A stretch of DNA of 64,000 nt from Tyto alba (taxonomy: Eukaryota; Chordata; Aves; Strigiformes; Tytonidae), in contig NW_024881322.1 of assembly GCF_018691265.1 (NCBI RefSeq), positions 3,472,001 through 3,536,000 on the forward strand. The letters run 5' to 3'. Positions 41,001 to 49,800 of this stretch are shown piece by piece (position 1 is the stretch's first letter; every line of letters starts with the position of its first letter). The translations under genes were made by a program, and so were the position numbers. The notes under the pieces were generated by a model. It was not told the DNA's origin, ran no database searches, and saw only the letters and a list, made by a program, of their open reading frames with translations.

Positions 41001-44000
41001 TACAGGCGTCTTGATCAGACGGTCAAGATTCCCCATTTGTGATTTAGTGCAACTGCCAGTTGGAAGCAGAGGGGGCAGGCAGCACGGAGAGCACACATCC
41101 TGCTCAGAATGTACAAAAATGCTATTGCTTGCTACTTACAACTGCACTTAAACGCCTTTGGGTTCAGGGTGGAGGGGAGGCTGGACAGCACTGACACGGT
41201 CAGCTACCTCCCCAAACACTTTCAGCCGACGTTACCTCCCTTGATAAAACTTCAGAGAAAGTTCATGTAGATAATAGCTCATGTGCTTATGACCCAGTGA
41301 TGAGAGAAGCTCAGCTGTACTTGTAGGATTCAAAACTTTATGTTTAAGCTACGTTGGACAGTGTTTAAACTATGCGGAAGCTTACGTTCACCTTCCTGCT
41401 ACACTATGTTTCAAGGGAAGAACATGAGTTAATTCCTGTACAGTCACCATCCAGCTGTTGCTGGATTTTCTACTATTTTATTGTACAAGAAAGAATGTTG
41501 CTTAATGTAAATGCTCTCTCATTTTGGCCACCTCTTGCTAGTTTCCTTCATCCCATAAAGTTGACACAGCATTATAGATCCCTGTAGTGAGGAGTTCACC
41601 AAATTAAAACCATTAGTAGGAATCAGACTCGGTCATAAAATTGAGACGGATATAAAGACAATGATGGTATTTTTAATAAAAGAACACGGGCAATAATGAT
41701 GTTGACAGTTCTTCTTTAAAAAAAAAAAATCCCCTAACAAGTTCTAAAGTTCAGAATTGTTCTTGGAAAATAACCACCAGACTTTGGTTTCAGTTTTCCG
41801 ACAGTAAAATGAAGAACAACACTTTAGCATGTGAGAACTGCAAATCCCCCCTGCTAGGCCAAGGCCAGACCTCAGAAGGGCACTTCAAAGCATCATGTTT
41901 TGAAAACGCTGCAATCACGTAAAGTAAACAGGACCTCAGAAAGGGAAAGAACCCAAGCTGGGAAACGGCATGACTATCAGGCCTCCACATACTTCCCTTC
42001 TCCCCCGCAGCGGCTGGCAAGGCAAACCTCTCGGCAGCCCTCGCACCTAAACCAGCGACCGTAACGGCTGTCCGAGGAACGTTCTGAACTCAGAATTTCC
42101 AATTTTTAAGGTTTTTTAATTGTTATTATTTCAAAAGATTTGCTGACAGCTGCACCCAATGACTTTCACATTTTCACAATGTGAATGTCAGCTAAAGTGT
42201 GAGATAGGTTTTCACATAGAGTTCCGGCTCTTTTTATCAGCACTGAAAACTGAATGCCGTCGCTTTCACCTGGGATGAAACGGAGCAGAAAGGAAATAAA
42301 CGTGCCCCTAAAAGAATTTATTATCCCAGATAACCATAATATGAGCTAAATAACTGAAAAAACCCTCTCTGCTGAGTGTACAACAAGTAGAAAAAATCCC
42401 ACTCAAAGAGTAGCTATAATGAGTTCAGCATCAAATAAATGAGATTTACCAAGTGAGGTCCTATGTGGGACTTTTCCAAGTCAATATTCAATTTTTTATT
42501 AATAAGCTGAATAACAAAATAGAGTACACCCTTAAAAAAGCTTTGTCTTGAAGAACTTTGATTATACAGTAGCGTATCAACAGCACGTTTATAAAGTACC
42601 AGAGTTCTCCTTGGGTTTCTTCACTTGCTTCTTCACGCCATTGTGAGAAACAAAAGGGATTACTCTGCTGTCCTACTACAAAAAAAGAAAAGTTTTAAAT
42701 ACCACTAAAAGAGTAGTTCCTAACTTCAGTTTATATAATTACAGCTATACAGCATAGCAAGAAGTTTTTGCTAGGATTAGCCAGAAGATTATGGTGTCTA
42801 TTATTCACCTGCATTTTAGTAACAGCCCGCTGATAGATACAGTGTAAATACATGAGCCGCTTTAAACAAGCCAGGAGATTCCCCATTTCATTCAGTTTCC
42901 CAAGAGCTATTCTGCCACAGACCCAACTTTGTCCGTCAGCAGATGACTGCAGACCTCTACAAGCTCACACAAAGGAGCCAAAGCTCCTGGTTTTTGTGTC
43001 TGCCTTCTCCCCACCTACCCCACGGAGGATCCCTAGCGCCCCGTGCCCAGAACATCACTACTGCTTTTGTTCGAGCCGTCAATGACGAGCGAAGAGGGGC
43101 AGCTCAGTAGTGCCTCATTTTCTTGAGAGCCAAACCTTCCGGGCAGAGTTTCTTTCACCCCGAAGCTCGGGGTAACACCTGAAGACACAAGCAGGCAGCC
43201 GCCACCCCCCAGAGCCCCGCGGTGCTGCAGATGCGGTGCCAGCGCTGGTGACCCCGGCAGGTGGGTCTGGGCACGGTCCAGGGCACGCACGGGGACACAG
43301 CCAGGAAAATCCACACCGCCCCACAGGCACGCACTGCTTGCTGCAAAGGGAAAAGCTTTGTTGGAAACGCAGTCTTTAACTTTCTTTCTTTAAATAAATT
43401 ATTAGTCCTATCTGTCCGTATGTACACTAGAAATTAAACATCGGTCCTATGTACACCAGAAATTAAACCTCTTCATCTGTCCCTTACCAGCAAGAAGTTT
43501 TTCATCGATACTGACATTATTGCTGGAATTTTCTACACAAGTGTCAAGTTTCTAAAGCAGATTTAAGAAGTGAAAGGCTACAAAAGAATGCTATGAAAAT
43601 AAAGCAGATCAGTGAACTTCTAACAGGCCTGTGAAGATGCTCAGCAGTAGTATTCCCAATAAAAAATCTCCTCATTCAGATGGGTGCACGTATTCTGTAA
43701 GTCTCCACAAGGAGGGCTATGATAAGAAGTGAACAGCTCAGAAAAAGAGCAGATGTTTAAGACTGAATTACAATTTACCTTTCCAGTTAGGGCATTTTGG
43801 CTGAAGTCAAACAACAGCTGATCCCAAGTATTCCTGCTTGAGAAAGAATTTGTTTCTACCTCAATCTTGGCACAATATGCGCTGTCACATTTATCTTTGT
43901 GCAGAATTTGAACCAGCCATGGACTAACAAAAGCATTCCACCTATATAAAAAAAATAAGAAGCAGCCCATGCAATAAGCATGCCTCCCAGCATGCTTTTG

Positions 44001-46575
44001 GTAGTTACATATTCCTTATTTTATTTGCCCAAAAAGAACAGGCTAAGATTACAATGTATGCCATTATTAATCAGAAGAAAAGCATTTCTAAGGTATAGAA
44101 ACCAGGTTTCTTCAGGTGATTTCACAGTATTTTGTAAAACACTTGATCACTTCTGTAATGAAGACAGCTGATTTTCTGAATGCAATACACAGTTTTGCAG
44201 TCCACACGGATGATTATCGATGCATAATCCCAATAACAACTCACAATCACTATTGTAACACAAAGCTAATAGACATTAATGACCACCACCACCATTTAAA
44301 AAAAATCAACTTTCTCAAAATAAGAACACTGCTCTTGCTGGAGACACTGAAACTGCCACCTGGTAATTTCTAGGGATTGTTTAAAGTGTTTTGACCAAAA
44401 ATTCCAAGATCTGTGCATTTTGGTAAAGGGAAACAAAGACGGGAGAAAAAAAACTGTTGGAAACTAGGAGGGTGAATGATCATAACTCCTTCTTCTCATT
44501 GAAGGACAGGTACAGGCCATAAACTGCTGATTCTTTAGGAGCATATCAAGCAGCTATCCATCCTGTTTAGCATAATCATAATTTTCCTTTTTCCTACCTA
44601 GAAAGCTTTTAAAATAATGCTTCTGTTCAGGTAAACAGTTTAAGAATTTGGTACACCAGTAAGTTTGCATATGCAATGGTTTATTTTAATATTTTAGTCA
44701 GTGAACCTACTTACATAAATGATCTCCTTGTCTGGGAGCAACAGTCAGCAGATCTTACTTTACTGATCTCCAGCAGATGAAGTAAAAGTTTATGACCTAT
44801 TATATTTATTTATTTAAAGCATTCTTGGGTGCAATTTTTTTAAACACTCTTCGAAAACATTATTTTTGGCAGCATTACCGTTACCTTTACCAGCACTCAA
44901 GAATCTTACATTTCTGGTCAAGGATTTTGACTGGGCGTGAGACAAAACTTTAAAAAACAAATGTCGTCTTTTCTGCAATGGTGAGGTAACGAGAAAGGGT
45001 TGGAAATCACCTACAATTCCTGAGAGCATGAGACATTTGCAGTCAGCTGCCCTTTCCCACTGTTGGTTTCACTACCTCCCAGCCAGTACTTAAGAATGAT
45101 GCTCTTCATGTCCTCACCAGCAGCCGCACTGCCACATTTTGGAAGAGCCCATTGCTGAGCACAGGACAAACAGGAGTCTGAATCAGGGGCCCAACTGCTG
45201 CATGTGTTCAGTAATAATGTTACATGTAGCAAAAAGCAAGCAGAATATAAGCCTTTTCCTTCCCCGTGGGCACAGGACAGCCCAACATGAAGTGATGCAC
45301 TGCGATGTCTCATACAATAGGCCACCATCAACACTGCACATCTCTGGTGCAATTTTCTGCCACCAATCATGGGAGAAATGAGCTCCCTGATTTTAGCACT
45401 GACAGTGCAACGCGATAAACTCACAAAGGGGCTGGAGGACAGGGAGGTTCAGATCTGCTGGCCCAGCAAGCCCTTCCCAGTTCTACTGCCCTGCCTTGAG
45501 GTTCAACCAAAGGCTTGTACCACCCGTTTTCACCCAGCAGGGCCCTCCGAATAAAATACCAAGTTTCCTGTGAGATTCTTCCCTCTGATTTTAAATCCTA
45601 AAGACAGCACACCGCTGAGCCACGCTGGCTGCACCAAACCTTGGTCGCACGACGCGCACAACCATCAGATGTCAGCACCTGCTCCTGTAGCTACAACACG
45701 AAAAAGGAACAAGCCTGTTACTTCCCCACCGTAAAGTAATCCGAATTTGTAGAGACGACGGGCTCGTCAGGCCCCGCGTCTGCTTTCCACCGGATTTACA
45801 AGCCTGCGCAGCTTCAGTGACCAAGAGCAAAGGGGGCTCTGCCCCCGCTACGCCTGAAGCCAGGCTTTCCGCTGGAGCCGGCCCTCTCCTGACCGACACA
45901 AGTCGTTTCCCCGAATCCTGCGTACGGCCCCCAGCCCGCCTGCGAAGGGTGGAATATTCTGAAGGGGATTTAGAAGTGAAAGGCTACAAAAGAATGCTAT
46001 GAAAATAAAGCAGATCAGTGAACTTCTAACAGGCCTGTGAAGACGCTCAGCAGTAGTATTCCCAATAAAAAAATCTCCTCATTCAGATGGGTGCACGTAT
46101 TCTGTAAGTCTCCACAAGGAGGGCTATGATAATGCCCTAAAGCGACCGTAACGCGCCCGTTTCTACCCCGAAGCCGCACTTGTGGCAAAGCGGGGCCACC
46201 CCTAAAGCCCGCGGGCGACAGTCGCTGGCGGGGCGGGCGCGGGCCCAGCCGCCCGGAGCCCCGCACACCCCGGGCGCGGCCCCGGCGCGGAGCCCCCGCC
46301 GCCCCCCGGGCGGCCATTCCGCGGGGCGAGGCCCGGCACGTCCCCGGCCGCCGCCCGGGGAGGCGGTGGGCCCGTCGTTCGGCCAGCAAGGGCCGCCCTG
46401 GCCCCGCTCCTCCCTCGGGGCGCCGCCGGGCCGAGGCGAGGAGGGGACTCACCGCTTGGAGCGTTTTGGCCGGCAGCCGCCATCCGCGCAGGTGCCGCAG
46501 GGTGCAGCCGAAGGGGCGGCGGGGCGGCTTGGCCTGCGGCTCCGTGGTCTCGTTGTAGACGGCGCCGTTCTCCAT
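37933..46575 (-). CDS. CMTM6: CMTM6, CKLF-like MARVEL transmembrane protein 6 (complete, 4 exons)
   Basis: Four minus-strand exons, all phase 0: 46575-46453, 40724-40548, 39665-39567 and 38082-37933. Together they encode 182 residues plus stop; human CMTM6 has 183. The start [12 protein letters not shown] matches the human MENGAVYSPTTEE beginning and sits in a strong context (GGCC-ATG-G). Membrane helices are [47 protein letters not shown] and [16 protein letters not shown], followed by a short polar tail ending in NKQS. As known for the family, CMTM6 sits at the plasma membrane and recycling endosomes and protects PD-L1 from lysosomal breakdown. The promoter is a CpG island. Intron 1 is 5.7 kb and contains an unexplained set of same-strand exons and half of a direct repeat. 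The frame stays open upstream of the chosen start; the family match decides for MENGAV. Confidence 0.95.
38083..39566 (-). other. CMTM6: CMTM6 intron 3
   Basis: A 1.5-kb GT-AG intron (donor GTAAGT at 39561-39566). No other feature is recognised. A small GC-richer patch near 39.1-39.4 kb carries only short frames. Confidence 0.8.
39567..39665 (-). CDS. CMTM6: CMTM6 exon 3
   Basis: 33 codons. The acceptor is TTATTTGCAG before AACTTTTGG and the donor is ATGT/GTAAGT. It encodes [19 protein letters not shown] and the following turn. Length and phase are the same as CMTM7 exon 3. Confidence 0.94.
39666..40547 (-). other. CMTM6: CMTM6 intron 2
   Basis: An 0.88-kb GT-AG intron with donor GTAAGG and acceptor TTTGCAG. 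No further feature is recognised. Confidence 0.85.
40548..40724 (-). CDS. CMTM6: CMTM6 exon 2
   Basis: 59 codons. The acceptor is TTTGTTTGCAG before ATTCTCTCT and the donor is GTG/GTAAGG. It holds the most diagnostic CMTM6 stretch, [20 protein letters not shown], then helix 2 and CVYCTDVYE. Confidence 0.95.
40725..42487 (-). other. CMTM6: CMTM6 intron 1, 3' part
   Basis: No exon is supported here. A short 40-base tandem repeat lies at about 40866-40930. A minus-strand AATAAA (plus-strand TTTATT at 42318-42323) lies about 165 bases beyond the stop of the cryptic unit and could serve it. Confidence 0.5.
40864..40930. repeat. 40-base tandem duplication, about 1.7 copies
   Basis: The unit beginning TTTCTTACAGAAA recurs after 40 bases, followed both times by ATAATTATATAGTGA. 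The second copy has one A fewer. This is a local slippage-type duplication in CMTM6 intron 1, 140 bases upstream of exon 2 on the minus strand. Confidence 0.85.
42488..42675 (-). CDS. Cryptic unit, terminal exon
   Basis: A strong acceptor (CTTTTCTTTTTTTGTAG) precedes TAGGACAGCAG; a second AG three bases on makes a NAGNAG pair, and both keep frame. 61 codons follow to TGA, beginning [15 protein letters not shown]. The last third is hydrophobic ([14 protein letters not shown]) and AT-rich, so the true coding end may be earlier. Confidence 0.45.
42488..45019 (-). CDS. Putative unrecognised multi-exon gene inside CMTM6 intron 1
   Basis: Five minus-strand segments flanked by AG and GT join without a frame break: 45019-44891, 44796-44715, 43941-43779, 43551-43488 and 42675-42488 (stop TGA at 42488-42490). 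The total is 626 bases, about 208 residues. Splice phases are 1, 2, 0 and 1 and all agree. The predicted protein is rich in Leu, Ser, Lys and Phe, with segments such as [37 protein letters not shown] and [20 protein letters not shown] do not recognise the family, and no signal peptide or clear domain is seen. The 5' end is unresolved: a possible further exon is 45154-45076, and its phase-0 start would also fit splicing from CMTM6 exon 1. It could be a nested gene, alternative terminal exons of CMTM6, or a decaying gene. The coding claim is inference from phase agreement and amino-acid-like composition. Confidence 0.5.
43488..43551 (-). CDS. Cryptic unit, fourth exon
   Basis: Acceptor CTGCTTTAG, then 21 codons ([21 protein letters not shown]) plus one base, donor GTAAGG. 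The end of the 166-bp repeat copy A lies nine bases upstream of it on the minus strand. Confidence 0.45.
43560..43725 (+). repeat. 166-bp direct repeat, copy A
   Basis: Near-identical to 45967-46132. The only differences seen are one extra A near the left end of this copy, one fewer A in an A-run in the middle, and T versus C in GA(T/C)GCTC. This copy sits wholly in the intron between the third and fourth exons of the cryptic unit. No terminal inverted repeats or target-site duplication are apparent. Confidence 0.95.
43779..43941 (-). CDS. Cryptic unit, third exon
   Basis: A very good acceptor (CTTCTTATTTTTTTTATATAG) is followed by one base and 54 codons, from [18 protein letters not shown] to [11 protein letters not shown], with donor AAAG/GTAAAT. 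This is the most protein-like exon of the set. Confidence 0.5.
44715..44796 (-). CDS. Cryptic unit, second exon
   Basis: 82 bases: two bases, 26 codons ([19 protein letters not shown] then SQTRRSF) and two bases before a strong GTAAGT donor. The acceptor (ATATAATAG) has a weak pyrimidine tract, the weakest junction in the model. Confidence 0.45.
44891..45019 (-). CDS. Cryptic unit, first supported exon
   Basis: Acceptor TCATGCTCTCAG, then two bases and 42 codons with segments [19 protein letters not shown] and [19 protein letters not shown], then donor GCTG/GTAAAG. A second possible donor lies six bases further on and keeps frame. An ATG at 45029-45027 lies in frame just upstream and could start translation if no intron precedes. 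Confidence 0.45.
45076..45154 (-). other. Possible additional 5' exon of the cryptic unit
   Basis: Acceptor CCTGTGCTCAG before CAATGGGCT; 26 codons containing an internal ATG ([11 protein letters not shown]) plus one base, then donor GTAGTG. It joins the next exon in phase, but the implied intron is only 56 bases, short even for a bird. Low confidence. Confidence 0.2.
45967..46132 (+). repeat. 166-bp direct repeat, copy B
   Basis: The second copy of the repeat at 43560-43725, in the same orientation and 2407 bases away. It lies in CMTM6 intron 1 just inside the CpG island, about 320 bases downstream of the exon 1 donor. Its right edge ends abruptly against GC-rich sequence at 46133, which suggests insertion or rearrangement at that point. 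Confidence 0.95.
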
Positions 46576-46800
46576 GGCCGCGCCGCCGGCTGCCAGCTGA
46601 GGGGGAAAAGCGAAAGCAAAAGGGCGGCGGCGGAGGGGCGGGGAAGGGGAAGGAGAAGGCGGCGGCCCGGCGGGACAAAGGCGGTTCCTGCAGCGAGCGC
46701 CATCTCCCCCCCCCCCCCCCGGCGGCGGCTGAGGGCGGCGTGAGGGGGGCGGCGGGCTGGGGGCCGCCTCAGGCCTGCGGCCGCTCGGAGTTGTGTGAGG
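46133..46800 (-). promoter_or_regulatory. CMTM6: CMTM6 CpG island and promoter
   Basis: Very GC-rich block dense in CpG that spans the CMTM6 start codon and the first part of intron 1, including a C run of about 17 at 46706-46722. No TATA box was identified, which is usual for housekeeping CpG promoters. Transcription is expected toward lower coordinates. The exact start site is not visible from sequence alone. Confidence 0.75.
46453..46575 (-). CDS. CMTM6: CMTM6 exon 1
   Basis: 41 codons from ATG (46575-46573) to the donor CAAGCG/GTGAGT. It encodes the cytosolic N-terminus, [16 protein letters not shown] and the basic [17 protein letters not shown] stretch. An in-frame upstream ATG at 46849-46851 would add 92 low-complexity residues. 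The start at MENGAV was chosen from the family and its Kozak context. Confidence 0.93.
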
Positions 46801-49800
46801 GGTGCTGATTAAGAAGGGTTTACGGCGTTGTTTACGTTCCTCTTGCCACACGAGAGTACAACGTCAGAAGGACTTTTTAAAGCCAGAGCTGTCGCGGTTT
46901 ACATTCCTCGTTGGCAGTGAGAGAGCACGCTGTGTCGCCCGGTCCCCACTGATACAGTGCCATACCTTTGCCAAGATCAACTTTTAAAGGAAGCTACAGC
47001 TTTTGGTGCCAGCATAGATCGAGCCCATTGTATGTAAGCAAAGGTGTGTTACATCCACTTTTGTATTATTAATGTATCATCCCCAGAGCTATCGCGGTCC
47101 TTCATAGTTAGGTTCAGATATACGCCACTTAAATTCAGACAAATACACTTTCCTGGTAGAAAAGGTGTTGATTTGCTTTTTTAACCGTGGCTTTATCTGT
47201 GCTTAGGGAACAGCAGGCAGTTCCGACGCTGCCCGTCCCTCAGGAGCGCACAGGGAACTGGAAGGGTGTGTGCTGCAGTGACCCGTGAGGTAGGTGCCAT
47301 TTTTAACTCTGCCGCGGGCCACCGTTGAGCGGGCCGATGGAGCGGTACGGGCCAGACGAAAGCAGCTGGGCCGCGCTCCGTCCTGAACGCCCAGCAGGCC
47401 GGACGCGTGACCTCTCCTGGGAGGACAACACAAGGCAGGGGAACACGCGGGATCCCCAGGCAGGATAGTGCGGGCTTGTTGTTGGGCTGCAGGAGTTGGC
47501 TTCTGAGGCAAACGAATAGGGCAAATCCCCTAATTCTCAAGGCATGGGAGTTCCTGCTAAAATAAGTAAGGTATCACCATGGGTGTGCCCCAGCTTCTGC
47601 CTGGGCTTGGCCTGAGCCTAACGTGGCTGTGCTCCAGCATCCCAGGCTGCGGGACGGAGCAGGTAGGTGTAGTCAGGAGCACTGTTGCCACTTATGAGTC
47701 CCCGGTGCCTTCATTACCTTTTTTTTTTTTTTCACATTTGCACATCATAAACAAGATCACATTACAGAGACTGGCATCTCTCTTCTGAAGGAAATGCCCT
47801 TTTTGTTTTGTTTTCTTCCTTGATAATATCTCAAAACTGGCTGAATAACTCCAAAGCCACAGAGTGTCTGACTAGGCGATGTGTGGTCTGAGAAAAACAG
47901 GATTTAACGGAGATAGAAGCAATTATCAGTTATTTTAAGGTGTTCAGTAGCATCTAAAGCTGTTTTGTAGTTGTTCCCTTTTGAATCTTTACCAATGTCT
48001 TAATGCAGCATTGGTAGATTATGCACACAGACATTAGGATTGAAGACAGCTGTCTTGAGGAGACTGCTTTTCAAGGAGTCACAGAAACACAAGCCTACAA
48101 AAGATAAAATACAGCAACATTTTCTAGTTACTGCTGTCTTTAAGAGTTGTTTTTCCTGTTCAGGCCTTCTCTAGGAAGTATGTATCAGTGATGCATGAAT
48201 TATAAAGACTAGCTTGCCATTTAAAGCCTAACTTGTTTAGGCCACTTTATTTATTTATAAAGAGGTGCAGGAAAAGCAAAAGAACAGCAAAGCCACAGGA
48301 ACTGTAAGATCATGTGATAGAAGGAATGAAAACTGGAGGACAGCATAGGACTTGATAGATTAAAAACACTTCAAGCATTATGTTTAAACATATAGATGCT
48401 GCTATTCACACACACTGCAGGTGTTCTTCACCCTTTTCATCAGCACTGTCTTTCAAGTACAATATCTCTCCTTTAAAGAGGAAATGCAAATCAAAACAAG
48501 TTATAATAAATAACAAGCCTATTTAATGCAAATTAATTAGCTGGCCATGATGTATCGGAAATCCTATTCCAGATGTACGTGTATTAATTTCCTTCTGTTT
48601 ATATGCTACACCAGACAGTTTTCCAAAGAGAATTCTTTCTTACCGGGCCACGGCCTCTGCTGGAATAGCAGGACATGGTGGCAGAGAAGCAGCCCTGGAG
48701 TTAGATCCTGAGCTACAGTAGCATCTCCAGTCAGCCCCGCAGAGTGCGACATGGGGAGAAGCAGATTAGTGATGAGTGACCTAGTTTTCTCCCTCGTTAC
48801 ATCTTCTCCGAAGATCCCCACCATAGTGACCAAAAAGCAATAGCAATTAAGTTGAGAAAGCCACCTCGTTAGGGGAGATTACAGTGTACACAGTAGAGCT
48901 GTATGACAGTTACTACTCCTCACCACTGATGTTGAAATAATGTTGAACTTTCCAAAAAAGTGTGACTGGAGCTTCTAGAAAAAGTTGAGTAAATGCCAGC
49001 TGCTGGAGTAAGGTGGATACATGCCAGGGCTGCATCACTGTTTCCCTAAAGTGACGGCTGGGTGGCTCTTTGGCACTAGCTTTGTGCTGTGTTAGAGTAT
49101 GATGCTAAAGGCCAAGTCCCTCGCGCCCAGAATTGGCAGCAAGGCTCCACTGACCTCATGAATGAATATTCTCCTTTTTCCATGTTCATAAGTGCAGATG
49201 TGGGGTTTTTCGCTTTTCTTCTCTGAGGGTGAGGGGACTAGAGGAATGAGAAAGCACCTTAAAAGCCCAAGCCACTGAAGGAGACTGACTTAGTTTCATT
49301 TGAAGGGTGGTGAGGTTTATTGCTGCTGCACGATTTGGGGAGCTCGGCTGAAGTGAGCCAGTTGGAGGCACAGCTCTGTCCCTGGTCTCGGTCCTGGTGT
49401 TCCCACACAGGCGTCTCAGCAGCTTTTGTTCAGGACTCTAGCCCCGTGTGTTACATGAAGTAAATACAGGATGACCACTAGCAAATAGAATATCCCAAGT
49501 GCTGTGACAAAGAGCTCAGAAAAGCCTCGAACGTGTTGCATCTGCTGCAGCTTCCTCAGCTCTTGAGGTTCTGGTTTTGGGCTCAGTATTGCAACTGAAC
49601 TTCATAACCCCCAATCACCATACTAATGTGTTAGAATGTGTGATTTTTAAACAGATGAAGAATTCGCATTTTTAACAGCCATTTCTGAGTATCCCTCAGG
49701 GCACAAAAGCAAAAAAAACCTCAACTCCCCGCATTTCCCAACTGCAGGGTTAGGCCAACTCTTGTCAGTGGTTGTCTGCAGGTGTCTACGTGGCATGGAG

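Noticed and set aside
45011..45424. 137-codon minus-strand frame upstream of the cryptic unit
   Set aside because: Its end (SCSQEL-stop) is out of frame with the adjoining exon and most of it looks non-coding; only the small segment 45076-45154 was kept as a possible exon.
46180..46743. 187-codon plus-strand frame over the CMTM6 promoter
   Set aside because: Arg/Pro/Gly-rich shadow of the CpG island, antisense to CMTM6 exon 1.
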